Shown: piece by piece, positions 16,896 through 25,283 of the stretch
How the letters are laid out: each line of letters begins with the position of its first letter
How positions within the stretch are numbered: position 1 is the first letter of the stretch
Assembly (NCBI GenBank): GCA_035528275.1
Contig: DATKYV010000352.1
Span: 1 to 35,278 of the forward strand
DNA length: 35,278 nt
Direction: 5' to 3'
Source: DATKYV01 sp035528275
GTDB taxonomy: Bacteria; Acidobacteriota; Terriglobia; UBA7540
Made by a program: the position numbers and the translations under genes
Notes under the pieces: generated by a model
Databases searched by the model: none
Told to the model about the DNA's origin: nothing
The model's input: only the letters and a program-made list of their open reading frames with translations

Positions 16896-17696
16896 TCATT
16901 CGGACTGAGAATCGGCGGCGGGCGCGGTGGTTACGGATTTCAAATTTCCGGTGATGGTCCCCACGCCCACCGAGGCTTTGATGCGAAGGGGAAGGCGCTG
17001 CTCGTCATCGCTGAACCAGATCTGCATGGTCCCTTTTCGCTTGTAGAGTCCTCCGAAAACCTTCGGCTCCACACGGACCGCGGCGCGGGTGCCCAGGGGC
17101 GTCTGAATGCTCTCCCGCTCCTGGACCTCGATGGCGACGTCGTACGTCTTGGCGCCATCATTGATGGGTAAGGTGAGGTGTTCGCCGACGTGCAACGGTC
17201 GGCGGCGCACCACATAGAAGGCGGTAATGACGTCGGCCACGCACTCGGGCATCTCGTTCTCTGCGTGCCGGGAAGGGTCGTGGGGTTTTGTGGGATCGCG
17301 CTCGTCCCGGATGGCCAATCGCCGGAGCGGATCGAAGACGATGTGCATTTCCCGGTGTCGCCGGCCCTCGTTAATCCACTTCCAGATTCGGCGCGAACAG
17401 AGCGTCTGGGGGTTGAAGGTCGAGCGAAACTCGTTGCGGACGTTGAAGAGCAAGTCGACCACGCCCGTGGTCCGAGCCGTGGTAATCACTTCGTAGGCGC
17501 CTTGCGAATCCCCTTCCAGCCGCGTGAGCTTGGCCACCACCTGCCCGGCGGGGAAGATGGACCACGTCACGTCATAGGTCAACGTTTCGCCCGGGGCAAA
17601 AGGCGCGGGGGGTTCCTCTTGCGGGAGTACTGGGCGCGGGCCGGCGAGCATCACCGCAACCAGACCGGTCAACGCGAGACGAAAGGATCTGCTCAT
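16896..17696 (-). CDS. DUF3108-family exported protein
   Basis: A 266-residue protein with an N-terminal signal peptide (SRSFRLALTGLVAVMLAG, likely cleaved before residue 28). The mature part matches the DUF3108 pattern: FAPGETLTYDVTWSIFPAGQ at the start, a long antiparallel beta fold with VRNEFRSTFNPQTL, PECVADVITAFYVVRRRPL, and GLYKRKGTMQIWFSDDEQRLPLRI near the C-terminus. The family is periplasmic and of unknown function, often found near envelope genes. It lies 49 nt after the methyltransferase-like gene and could be the last gene of the LPS operon or have its own promoter. Start ATG 17696 fits the signal peptide. Confidence 0.82.
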   Translation of the reverse strand: MSRSFRLALTGLVAVMLAGPRPVLPQEEPPAPFAPGETLTYDVTWSIFPAGQVVAKLTRLEGDSQGAYEVITTARTTGVVDLLFNVRNEFRSTFNPQTLCSRRIWKWINEGRRHREMHIVFDPLRRLAIRDERDPTKPHDPSRHAENEMPECVADVITAFYVVRRRPLHVGEHLTLPINDGAKTYDVAIEVQERESIQTPLGTRAAVRVEPKVFGGLYKRKGTMQIWFSDDEQRLPLRIKASVGVGTITGNLKSVTTAPAADSQSE

Positions 17697-17745
17697 TCCG
17701 CTGCATTCGACGCGGGAACGCGGGCTCAGGCCGCCTCAGCCGCAT

Positions 17746-18291
17746 TCACCGCAAAGCCATTTTCAGAATCAGGAACAGAATTCCCGCGGCGTAGCCGATC
17801 GCGGCCTGGTACTCGCGATTCTTCCGGTACTGCTCCCAGCGGAAAGCCTCGCCCTCGGGGCGTGGCCCGCGCCGCGTGGAGATGAAAAGCGACACAGCCT
17901 CCGCGTAGCGCTCATACGCTTCCCCGAACTGCCGGCGCAAAAAGTCTTCCTCTCGGCGCATCACCGGCCAGTAGATGAGCAAGAAAAAAATCACAAAGGC
18001 CGCGGCCAACCACCAACGCCCGCCCGCAATCGCCAAGCCGCAACCCAGCAAGAAGCTTCCCACGTAGAGAGGATTCCGCGTGTAGCGGTAGGGGCCGCCG
18101 GTCGTCAGGCTGCGGGACTTGTCGAGATAGCCTGCCGCGCAGGCGCGCAGCAGCAGACCCAGAAAGGCGATCAGCCCGCCGGCCGCCAATAGCGGCAGAG
18201 TCGGCTGGCAGAAAACCAGGTAGGCAACACCCAGCAAAAATCCCAGGGGCACCCGCCACCGGGCGGCCCACGCCGCGTAGCCTTTATCCAT
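17746..18291 (-). CDS. isoprenylcysteine carboxyl methyltransferase-like membrane protein
   Basis: A 181-residue integral membrane protein with four to five helices. The signature GPYRYTRNPLYVG (about 65-77), then SFLLGCGLAI, and REEDFLRRQFGEAYERY (about 112-128) match the ICMT/PEMT-type phospholipid methyltransferase group, which binds SAM at the membrane face. The substrate is unknown; a lipid or small molecule is more likely than a prenylated protein in a bacterium. ATG 18291 overlaps the waaC end by 8 nt, so it is translationally coupled to the heptosyltransferase gene. That points to an envelope role. Confidence 0.82.
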   Translation of the reverse strand: MDKGYAAWAARWRVPLGFLLGVAYLVFCQPTLPLLAAGGLIAFLGLLLRACAAGYLDKSRSLTTGGPYRYTRNPLYVGSFLLGCGLAIAGGRWWLAAAFVIFFLLIYWPVMRREEDFLRRQFGEAYERYAEAVSLFISTRRGPRPEGEAFRWEQYRKNREYQAAIGYAAGILFLILKMALR

Positions 18292-19333
18292 GTGCCCTCG
18301 CCAGGCGTTTGCGGATGGCCTCGACCACCGAATCCACCGTTATTCCCTGCAGATACGCGGGGCGTTCGGCTCGGCGCGTGTAGGTAGTGGGTTCCCGATT
18401 CCACAACGTGACGTCATCCTTGGAAAAGGGTCCATTCCTCATGGGGTCTGTGGGGCCGTAGATCGCCACGATGGGCGTTCTCACTGCCGCCGCTAGGTGG
18501 AGAGGTCCGGTGTCGCCTCCGAGGAAAAGCTTCGCTCGCTTCACCAAGGCGATGAATTGCAGGATCGTCGTGGGGATGCTTCGAACCCTGGGCGAGCCGG
18601 ATTGCCGGATAATTCCCCGCATCATCTCCTCTTCGTCCCGAGAGCCCGTCAGAAGCACCTCGCCGGAAAACTCCGGCGGAAGGCGCCGGATCAGGTCCGC
18701 GTAGGACTCCGGTGCCCAGCATTTGCTCATCCAGCCGCCACCCGGATTGATGACGATGAACTCGCGTCCTTCGAGCGCCGCAATCTGGCGCCCGATATAT
18801 TCGTCGTCGGCCGGGTTTTGAGGCAAGGGAAACCGCCAGCCCGCCCTATCCAAGCGGCGAACCTCGAGTCGCTCGACCAGCGCCAAATTCATTTCGATAA
18901 CGTGCCCACGGCCGCGCGGCGCAACGTGCTCGGTGTAGAAGGCGCCGGCCGCCGGCTCGCGCAGCCAATTTTCGGCGAACCCCAGCCGCACACCCGCCCC
19001 GCTCAGCCGGGCGATCAGCGCTGATTTGTAGAGCCCCTGGAAATCGAGGGCGGCGTCGAACCGAGCCTTGCGGAGCGATCGGATGGCTGGAACGATCTCT
19101 TCGATGACCGTGGGCGAAGTGAGTTTCCTGCGCCAGGCGAGCGTGTCGAGTTTCACGGCCCGGTGGACGAACGGGTTGCCCTCCAGAAGCGCCGCATAGC
19201 GGGATTCAACCGCCCAATGGATTTCCGCCTGGGGGTACGTTTCGCCCAGGGCGGCGACGGCCGGAAGCGCGTGGACGATATCGCCGATCGAGCTGAGACG
19301 AATCACCAGAAAACGCTGACGGGGTTCGGGCAT
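18284..19333 (-). CDS. waaC: lipopolysaccharide heptosyltransferase I
   Basis: A 349-residue GT9-family glycosyltransferase, predicted to add the first L-glycero-D-manno-heptose to Kdo of the LPS inner core on the cytoplasmic face. Seen: FLVIRLSSIGDIVHALP at the N-terminus, DFQGLYKSAL, the INPGGGWMSKCWAPESYADL segment near the middle, LLTGSRDEEE, and the ADP-heptose site GGDTGPLHLAAA followed by AIYGPTDP. WaaC rather than WaaF is suggested by the DIVHALPAVAAL start and the separate WaaF gene upstream. ATG 19333 has GGGAA about 8 nt upstream; a GTG at 19348 is the alternative. It lies 48 nt after rfaE2. Confidence 0.9.
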   Translation of the reverse strand: MPEPRQRFLVIRLSSIGDIVHALPAVAALGETYPQAEIHWAVESRYAALLEGNPFVHRAVKLDTLAWRRKLTSPTVIEEIVPAIRSLRKARFDAALDFQGLYKSALIARLSGAGVRLGFAENWLREPAAGAFYTEHVAPRGRGHVIEMNLALVERLEVRRLDRAGWRFPLPQNPADDEYIGRQIAALEGREFIVINPGGGWMSKCWAPESYADLIRRLPPEFSGEVLLTGSRDEEEMMRGIIRQSGSPRVRSIPTTILQFIALVKRAKLFLGGDTGPLHLAAAVRTPIVAIYGPTDPMRNGPFSKDDVTLWNREPTTYTRRAERPAYLQGITVDSVVEAIRKRLARAHG

Positions 19334-19381
19334 TCTGATTCCCGGCACGGAAGGCCGCTTCGGAGGGACCTCGTCAAGCGG

Positions 19382-19861
19382 CTATCGAGAACGCCTGGCA
19401 ATCCCTTCCAGGATGTCGCGCGTCGAGTGGCCCTTGGGGTCGCCCACGATGCAGACCGTTCCTCCCAGGCTCTCCATCACCTGGCGCTCGGGGACCGTCT
19501 CCGGCGAATAGTCTGTCCCTTTGCACTGCACGTGAGGGCGCAGGTCGCGAAGAATACCTTCCGCGGTCAAATCGTCGAAGATGACGACGTGGTCGACGGC
19601 GGCGAGTGCCGCCACCAACTCCGCCCGCGCCCCTTCCAGCAGCAAAGGCCTGCCGGGCCCTTTGAGGCTGGAGACGGCGCGGTCGCTGTTGACGCCCACC
19701 ACCAGAACGTCCCCCTGCTCTCGGGCTCCCTCGAGGAAGCGGACGTGGCCGACGTGCAGCAGGTCGAAGCATCCGTTGGCGAAGGCGATTCGCCGGCCCT
19801 CCCGGCGCAGGCGCTCGCCCAAAGCCACAACCTCAGACCGGGGAATGAACTTGTCTCTCAC
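19382..19861 (-). CDS. rfaE2: D-glycero-beta-D-manno-heptose 1-phosphate adenylyltransferase
   Basis: A 159-residue nucleotidyltransferase of the cytidylyltransferase-like superfamily. It transfers AMP from ATP to heptose-1-phosphate, giving ADP-heptose. Seen: the nucleotide-binding start IAFANGCFDLLHVGHVRFL with the HxGH motif (HVGH), VVGVNSDRAVSSLKGPGRP, DHVVIFDD and the KGTDYSPETVPER loop, then GDPKGHSTRDIL. It equals the C-terminal half of E. coli HldE; the kinase half is the separate gene just upstream. The start is GTG at 19861 and the GTGA sequence is shared with the hldA stop. Confidence 0.92.
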   Translation of the reverse strand: MRDKFIPRSEVVALGERLRREGRRIAFANGCFDLLHVGHVRFLEGAREQGDVLVVGVNSDRAVSSLKGPGRPLLLEGARAELVAALAAVDHVVIFDDLTAEGILRDLRPHVQCKGTDYSPETVPERQVMESLGGTVCIVGDPKGHSTRDILEGIARRSR

Positions 19862-20871
19862 GCGTTGCGAATGGCCTCCCTCAATTCGCGGGCCGTCAGC
19901 GTGGCCGTGCCGCGCTTCATGACCACCAGGCCTCCGGCGCAGTTGGCCAGTTGAGCGGCGTGGTAGAAGCTTGCGCCCGCCGCCAGGGCCAGCGTGAACG
20001 CGGCGATCACCGTGTCGCCCGCGCCGGTCACGTCCACGGCTTGGTCGGAGCCGAAGATCGGGAGGTGCAAGGGCTCGCGGCGCGGCTCGAACAACACCAT
20101 GCCGTCGCGCCCGCGGGTGACGAGCAGCGCCTTGAGCGCTTGTTTGTTCAGGACTCTCCGGCCCAGGCGGTGGAGAAGGTCGCGATCGTTTCCGATCTTG
20201 CGATTGAACGCCGCCTCGATTTCGGGTTCGTTCGGCGTCGCCGCGGTGGCGTGCGAGTAGCTCAGCAAATCGAATCGAGAGTCGACGGTCATGGGCAGTG
20301 AGGGGCGTCTCGCCAGCCGCCGGAGGAAACGCAACTCTTCGGCGCTCGTCGTCCCGTATCCGTAATCGGAGATCAGAAGAGCCGCCGCCTTGCGAAGCAG
20401 CGGCGCCACGCGGGCGCTCAGGCGACGGCGAACCTCCCGGCCCAGCGGCCGCGAAGGCTCACGATCGACCCGCACGATCTGCTGCCGTTGCCAGTGAAGC
20501 AGGCCGCCGAGGACGCGCGATTTCGTTGCGGTCACGTGATCCCGCGCGCGGAGAATGAATCGCGTCGGAATTTTCTTCTGCTGGAAGTACCGTATCAAGG
20601 CTTCGCCGGCCTCGTCGTCGCCGACGACGCCCGCCGGGATGACTTGCGCTCCCAGGTCCGCCAGGTTGTTGGCGGCGTTCGCTCCGCCGCCGGGGACAAT
20701 CTGCTTTTCGCGCTGCTTGAGGATCAGGACGGGAGCTTCCCGCGAGATCCGGGCGATTTCGCCGTAGATGAACTCGTCCGCCACAAGATCGCCCAGCAGC
20801 ACGACCTTCTGAGCGGCAAAGTTCTCGATCGCCGAGAGCAATGCCGACCGGTCTGAGGCGGTGATTTTCAT
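19858..20871 (-). CDS. hldA: D-glycero-beta-D-manno-heptose-7-phosphate kinase
   Basis: A 337-residue PfkB/ribokinase-family kinase that phosphorylates heptose-7-phosphate at C1. It matches the N-terminal half of HldE: VVLLGDLVADEFIYGEIARISREAPV, the PGGGANAANNLADLGA substrate loop, GVVGDDEAGEAL, the TKSRVL and QQIVRVDRE segments, DYGYGT, and the C-terminal signature VDVTGAGDTVIAAF with the catalytic Asp. Start ATG 20871 begins right before the conserved domain and its ATGA overlaps the gmhB stop. The reading frame is open far upstream inside gmhB, but that part has no family features. Downstream it overlaps rfaE2 by 4 nt. Confidence 0.92.
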   Translation of the reverse strand: MKITASDRSALLSAIENFAAQKVVLLGDLVADEFIYGEIARISREAPVLILKQREKQIVPGGGANAANNLADLGAQVIPAGVVGDDEAGEALIRYFQQKKIPTRFILRARDHVTATKSRVLGGLLHWQRQQIVRVDREPSRPLGREVRRRLSARVAPLLRKAAALLISDYGYGTTSAEELRFLRRLARRPSLPMTVDSRFDLLSYSHATAATPNEPEIEAAFNRKIGNDRDLLHRLGRRVLNKQALKALLVTRGRDGMVLFEPRREPLHLPIFGSDQAVDVTGAGDTVIAAFTLALAAGASFYHAAQLANCAGGLVVMKRGTATLTARELREAIRNA

Positions 20872-21557
20872 CTGCTTTTGCGCTTCCGCGTGCGCCGCGA
20901 TGCGGCGGGGGCCGAAGGCGCCGGTTCCGCCAGGATCCTGTTCACCGCCTCCAGCAGGTTTTCCGCGATCAGGTCCGGCATTCGCGGCCATCGGTGGCGG
21001 TGATACTCGTACTCTCCGCGTCCGTAGCCGGTCATCACCAGAGCCGTGCGCGCCCCGATGTTGAACCCCAACTGCATATCGCGATAACTGTCGCCGACGA
21101 CGTAAGAAGATTTGAGATCGATAGGAAATCGTTTCGCCGCCTTCTCCACCATGCCCGGCGAGGGCTTGCGGCATCGGCAATCGACTCGGTAAGTCTTCAC
21201 CGGCGCGCTGGGGTGATGAGGGCAAAAGTAGAAGGCGTCGACTCGAGCGCCTTGAGTGGCAAGCTGCGCCGCAATCTTGCGGTGAGCCTGCCGCACGAGT
21301 TCCTCGGTGAAATACCCGCGCCCCACGCCCGACTGGTTGGTGACCACGATGACCGGGATATCGGCGCGATTGAGCCTGCGGACGGCCTCCGCCGTCCATG
21401 GGTAAAGCTTGAGGCGGTCGAGATGATTAACGTACCCAACCTCATCGCAAACCGTTCCGTCACGGTCCAGAAAAACCGCCGCCTTGGCGCGCCCCGGCGC
21501 GGCGGACGGCTTTTGTCGCTGAACGCCGCCCGTGCGTTTCTTTTTCTTATCCTTCAT
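20868..21557 (-). CDS. gmhB: D-glycero-D-manno-heptose 1,7-bisphosphate 7-phosphatase
   Basis: A 229-residue HAD-superfamily histidinol-phosphatase-like enzyme that removes the C7 phosphate between the kinase and adenylyltransferase steps. Seen: nucleophile motif FLDRDGTV (29-36, DxD), GYVNHLDRL, motif II VTNQSGVGRGYF, the zinc-loop CPHHP ... CRCRKP with two Cys pairs, and GDSYRDMQLG as motif III/IV. The N-terminal 25 residues (KDKKKKRTGG) and the C-terminal 25 (Ala/Arg/Lys-rich) are basic extensions outside the core. ATG 21557 overlaps waaF by 11 nt. A start nearer residue 25 is conceivable but has no better ribosome-binding site. Confidence 0.9.
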   Translation of the reverse strand: MKDKKKKRTGGVQRQKPSAAPGRAKAAVFLDRDGTVCDEVGYVNHLDRLKLYPWTAEAVRRLNRADIPVIVVTNQSGVGRGYFTEELVRQAHRKIAAQLATQGARVDAFYFCPHHPSAPVKTYRVDCRCRKPSPGMVEKAAKRFPIDLKSSYVVGDSYRDMQLGFNIGARTALVMTGYGRGEYEYHRHRWPRMPDLIAENLLEAVNRILAEPAPSAPAASRRTRKRKSR

Positions 21558-22647
21558 GCGTCACACGGAGCTTTCGGACCAGCATCAGCGCGGCCATATA
21601 AACGTCGTCCACGGTGAGGCCGTTCATGCACCGGAAATCGATGGGACACTCGCGAAGCCCGCAGGGGCTGCAATCGACGGGGTGATTCACGACCCACGTT
21701 CGCGAGCCCACGGGGCCGGTGGCCCGTTCGTCGGTGGAGCCGAAGACGGCCACCACGGGCACCCCCAGCGCCGCCGCCAGATGCATCGGACCCGAATCGT
21801 TGGTAATGACCAGCCGGCATTGGGCGAGCGTCGCCATCAACTGGCGCAGGCTGGTATCACCCGCCAGGACCGTTGGGGTATGCTGCATCGCCCGGGCGAT
21901 CTCCTCCGCCAAGGGTCTCTCCTCGCGGGAGCCGAAGATTAGCACATCGGCGTGAAGTCCTCCAATCAGCCGGTCGGCGAGTTGAGCGAATCGCTGGGCC
22001 GGCCATCTCTTTGCCGGCCCGAACGACGCGCCCGGATTCAACCCCACCAGGAAGCGCGGCCCCCCCAGTCCCAGCTTGATCAGATGCCGCGTTGCCCAGG
22101 CTTTCTCCGTCTCTTGCACGGCCAGGCGGATTTCTCGCACCGCCTCAGGCTTGTCGGCCAGTCCCGCGCGAAACAGGAGTTGAAGGTAGTACTGCGTCTG
22201 ATGACCGTAGGCGGCGGGCAGCGGAGGTTCGATGGCGTCGGTCAACAGGCTGCTCCGGCCGTCCCGAGCGTAGCCCACGCGGACGGGAATGCGCGCACAC
22301 CACGCCATCCAGGCGGCGTGGAAAGCATTCTGAAGAAGAATAGCCAGGTCGAATCGTTCCGCGCGCAGCGTCTGAACCAGCTTCCAAAAGCCCCCCGGAC
22401 CGCGATGGCGACCCTCCGGGCTGTAAACAATCTGCCGGCTGACGGCCGGGTGATGCCAATACAGTTCGCCGACCCAGGATTTCGCCACCACCACGATCTC
22501 CGCTTTGGGGAAACGCGCTCGAAGGGTTTCCAGCGCCGGGAACGACATGACCGCGTCGCCGATCCAGTTGGTGGCGCGGACCATGATCTTTTGCGGGTCG
22601 GCCCGTCCGTCAACTGACGGACTGGCGAGATTTGCCCCGGATGTCAC
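21547..22647 (-). CDS. waaF: lipopolysaccharide heptosyltransferase II
   Basis: A 366-residue GT9 enzyme predicted to add the second heptose to the LPS inner core. Seen: MVRATNWIGDAVMSFPALETL (the normal family start, at residue 22), SPEGRHRGPGG, LLQNAFHAAWMAW, GLNPGASFGPAKRWP, FGSREE, and the C-terminal TNDSGPMHLAAALGVPVVAVFGSTD site. The chosen start is GTG 22647, since GTGA overlaps the lpxK stop and GAGGGGG lies upstream. That adds 21 residues, part of them encoded by a palindromic repeat (22605-22622). The alternative ATG at 22584 matches relatives better but lacks a clear ribosome-binding site. Confidence 0.9.
   Translation of the reverse strand: MTSGANLASPSVDGRADPQKIMVRATNWIGDAVMSFPALETLRARFPKAEIVVVAKSWVGELYWHHPAVSRQIVYSPEGRHRGPGGFWKLVQTLRAERFDLAILLQNAFHAAWMAWCARIPVRVGYARDGRSSLLTDAIEPPLPAAYGHQTQYYLQLLFRAGLADKPEAVREIRLAVQETEKAWATRHLIKLGLGGPRFLVGLNPGASFGPAKRWPAQRFAQLADRLIGGLHADVLIFGSREERPLAEEIARAMQHTPTVLAGDTSLRQLMATLAQCRLVITNDSGPMHLAAALGVPVVAVFGSTDERATGPVGSRTWVVNHPVDCSPCGLRECPIDFRCMNGLTVDDVYMAALMLVRKLRVTHEG
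22605..22622. repeat. CCGTC-type palindrome inside the 5' end of waaF
   Basis: GTCCGTCAACTGACGGAC lies between the two candidate starts of waaF. On the - strand it is read in frame as part of ASPSVDGRAD. Confidence 0.75.
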
Positions 22648-23690
22648 CGCTCGCCCCCTCGCGCGGCTTGCAAAGCTGAGAGAAGAGTCTTTTCAAAGGC
22701 GTCCGCCTCGACGATTTCCGTTCGAGTGACGCATGCCAGGATGGGAATCTCCGATTCCAAGCTCGAGGGAAGGTTCATGACATCCTTTTCCGTCGTCACC
22801 AGGACGGCGGCGCCGAGCTCCCGCGCCCGCTCTTTGAGCCGTCGCAGGTCCGCCGGAGTGTAAACGTGATGGTCGGGAAACGAAATCTCCGTCACCACGC
22901 GAAAATTCCACTGGCGGAGGTCCGCGAAAAACCCTTTCGGATTCCCGATTCCGCAGAAAGCCGCCACCGGCTTGCCCTCGGAGCCTTGCCAAGAATACGC
23001 TGTTCCGCTCCGAGCTTCCACCAGGCGGCAGAAGACGGTCCGGGCGTGGAAGATCGCGGCTTGCGGGTTGAGCGCACGGACGCGTTCCTCCAGAGGGCGC
23101 GGGTCTCCCAGCTCGACTCGCGTCAGCACCACCCAGTGCGCTCTCGCCAGCGCCGACAAGGGCTCACGCAATCGGCCGACCGGGAGCAACGCGCGGTCCG
23201 ACAATTCCTGAGTGACGTCGAGAACCACGACGTCGAGGTCGCGCGCCAGCGCCAGGTGCTGGAACCCATCGTCCAAGATATGGACGTCCACCTCGAATCG
23301 CTCTTCGGCGAGGCGGCCGGCGCGGAAACGGTTCGCTCCGATAGCGATGGGCACGCCGGGCAAGGAGCGCGCCAGCAGCGCGGGCTCGTCGCCCACTTCG
23401 CGGGGGTCGGCGGCGCGCCCAGCCTTTGGCTCGAGCAGGACGATTTCCGGCCCGGGTCTTCGCGCATATCCTCGGGTGAGAATCCCGGGTTTCCAGCCCT
23501 TGAGCTGTAACCGCTCCGCGACATACCTGACCAGAGGAGTCTTTCCCGCTCCACCCACCGTCAAGTTCCCGACACTCACCACCGGCCGCGACAAGCGGCG
23601 AGTCTTGAGCCACCCTCGGCGATAGGCGGCCGCGCGCAGCGCCACGCCCCATTTGAAACCGGCAGCCATTGGCCAAAGCATGCGATTCAC
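22644..23690 (-). CDS. lpxK: tetraacyldisaccharide 4'-kinase
   Basis: A 348-residue LpxK that phosphorylates the 4' position of the lipid A disaccharide. Seen: an N-terminal hydrophobic/basic segment (WPMAAGFKWGVALRAAAY), VVSVGNLTVGGAGKTPLVRYVA with the P-loop, LTRGYARR, VGDEPALLAR, ILDDGFQH (the DDGFQH signature), FCGIGNPKGFF, FPDHHVYT and VTTEKDVMNL. GTG 23690 was chosen: GTGA overlaps the waaA stop and GAGGAG lies 9 nt upstream. The longer open frame to 23747 lies within waaA and is unlikely. It overlaps waaF by 4 nt at the other end. Confidence 0.94.
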   Translation of the reverse strand: MNRMLWPMAAGFKWGVALRAAAYRRGWLKTRRLSRPVVSVGNLTVGGAGKTPLVRYVAERLQLKGWKPGILTRGYARRPGPEIVLLEPKAGRAADPREVGDEPALLARSLPGVPIAIGANRFRAGRLAEERFEVDVHILDDGFQHLALARDLDVVVLDVTQELSDRALLPVGRLREPLSALARAHWVVLTRVELGDPRPLEERVRALNPQAAIFHARTVFCRLVEARSGTAYSWQGSEGKPVAAFCGIGNPKGFFADLRQWNFRVVTEISFPDHHVYTPADLRRLKERARELGAAVLVTTEKDVMNLPSSLESEIPILACVTRTEIVEADAFEKTLLSALQAARGGER

Positions 23691-25030
23691 CGTGCCACGC
23701 TCCTCGGTGGGGTGGAAGCGTTGCCGGCAGAGCCCTCTCCCAACCATTCTTTCAAGTGGTCAAGGACGCGCGCCGTAGCGCCCGATTCCTGATCGATTAC
23801 GCGCCTCGCGGCATCGCCCAATTGGTGGCCTCGGCCGGGATTCTCAACGAGCTCAACGACCGACCGGGCCAGCTCGTCAGGAGCGCGGATTTGTATTGCT
23901 GCGCCCGCCTGCAAGAATAGCTCCGCCACGTCACGAAAGTTTTCCATGTGCGGCCCGAACACGATCGGCTTACTCCAGAAAGCTGGCTCGAGCAGGTTGT
24001 GGCCTCCTGTGGGAACCAGGCTTCCGCCCATGAAGACCACGTCCGCAACGCCGAAGATTCCCGCCAATTCACCGACGGAGTCAAGAAGCAGGACCTCGGG
24101 TGCCGCGAGCTGCGAAGCCATCCTTCCCTGATCCATCGCCAATTCCGTCCTGCGCACGAAGGGCAATTGGCTGCGAGCCAGCAATTGCGACACGGTTTCG
24201 AAACGCGCCGGGTGCCGCGGCGCCAGAATCATCAGAGCCTGCGGAGCCCGGCGGCGGACCTCCCGCCAGGCAGGGAGGAGCAACTGCTCCTCACCCGGCA
24301 TGGTGCTGGCGGCCACAAAGACCGGGCCGCGCGGCGCGATTCGCAGGGCCCCGATCAGCAGTTTCGCCAGATCGCCGGTTTCGGGCGGCGAAGCATCGAA
24401 CTTCAAGTTTCCCGCTGCCAGAACCCTTTCGGGGTTTGCGCCCAAGCCCAGAAACCTCTCAACATCCCCCGGCGATTGGGCAAAAACGCGGTCAACATTC
24501 TCGAGCACGCGACGCATGAACGAACGCACCCGCCGGTACCGGGGATAGGAGCGGTCGGAAAGCCGGGCATTCACCAAAACGACCCTTGCTCCCGATGCCT
24601 GAGCCGCGCGCGTGAGATTGGGCCAGAGCTCGGTCTCGACAATCAGCAGCAAGGAAGGCCGGATGTGATTCAAGGCGCGCCTCACCGCGAAAGTCCAATC
24701 CAGCGGCAGGAAGAACCGTCCCGCAACTTCCGGCAACCGTTTTTCACCCGCCTCGCGTCCCGCCGGCGTCACGTGGCTCAAGAAGATTTTGCGCTCCGGG
24801 TACCGCTGGCGGAGGGCGCGCACCAGACCCGCGACCGCCAGCGTCTCTCCAACCGAAACCGCGTGGACCCAAATGGCCGACCGTTGCGCCTGCCGGAAGG
24901 TCTCCGGCAGGTGCCCGAATCTTTCCTTCCACCCGGCCCCGGAAATGATCTTGCCGCGCAACCGCCAGAGGTAGTACGGGGCCGTCAGAATCACGCCGAG
25001 GCTGAACAACAAGCTGTAAATCAGAAACAT
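23687..25030 (-). CDS. waaA: 3-deoxy-D-manno-octulosonic acid transferase
   Basis: A 447-residue GT30-family Kdo transferase that attaches Kdo to lipid A precursor at the inner membrane. Seen: N-terminal membrane anchor FLIYSLLFSLGVILTAPYYL, WVHAVSVGETLAV (with the acidic catalytic region), SHVTPAGREAG, RPSLLLIVETELWPNL, NARLSDRSYPRY, FAQSPGDVERFLGLG, then FVAASTMPGEE, VFMGGSLVPTGGHNLLEPA and a C-terminal helix. ATG 25030 fits the anchor and the promoter at 25082-25110, which would start transcription at about 25075, downstream of the alternative GTG at 25078. It is the first gene of the LPS operon and overlaps lpxK by 4 nt. Confidence 0.94.
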   Translation of the reverse strand: MFLIYSLLFSLGVILTAPYYLWRLRGKIISGAGWKERFGHLPETFRQAQRSAIWVHAVSVGETLAVAGLVRALRQRYPERKIFLSHVTPAGREAGEKRLPEVAGRFFLPLDWTFAVRRALNHIRPSLLLIVETELWPNLTRAAQASGARVVLVNARLSDRSYPRYRRVRSFMRRVLENVDRVFAQSPGDVERFLGLGANPERVLAAGNLKFDASPPETGDLAKLLIGALRIAPRGPVFVAASTMPGEEQLLLPAWREVRRRAPQALMILAPRHPARFETVSQLLARSQLPFVRRTELAMDQGRMASQLAAPEVLLLDSVGELAGIFGVADVVFMGGSLVPTGGHNLLEPAFWSKPIVFGPHMENFRDVAELFLQAGAAIQIRAPDELARSVVELVENPGRGHQLGDAARRVIDQESGATARVLDHLKEWLGEGSAGNASTPPRSVAR

Positions 25031-25081
25031 CGCGGGACAGGGATTAAGGAGGCTCACTGAACAGGAGCGAAACCACAAAGG

Positions 25082-25110
25082 ATTATAAGCGGATTCCGTA
25101 GGACGGGCAA
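25082..25110 (-). promoter_or_regulatory. sigma70-type promoter of the waaA-lpxK-heptose operon
   Basis: Read on the - strand, TTGCCC (25110-25105) and a perfect TATAAT (25087-25082) are 17 nt apart. The leader to ATG 25030 would be about 45 nt. The -35 falls inside the outer repeat copy at 25105-25130. Confidence 0.6.
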
Positions 25111-25130
25111 CTTTGGATAGTGGGCCAGTT
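25105..25130. repeat. outer inverted-repeat copy, left side of the island
   Basis: This 26-nt stretch (begins GGGCAACTTTGG, ends GGGCCAGTT) matches the reverse complement of 28644-28669 at 20 of 26 positions. It is nested outside the stronger 35-bp pair. Confidence 0.5.
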
Positions 25131-25283
25131 GACGAGACCCAGACTTCGGGACAGGAATCCGGCGAATCGGCCGACGATGCAACTCGCCAATCCCTAACAC
25201 TGCGGCGTCTATACGGATTTATCCGACCCAGAGGGGCACTTTCCGAGAAGCCGACTACCCGGCCAAGTCACCGCCGACGCCGG

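Noticed and set aside
20872..21399. Upstream extension of hldA by 176 codons
   Set aside because: The HldA family starts at 20871 with ATGA coupling; the extension lies inside gmhB in another frame and has no family similarity.
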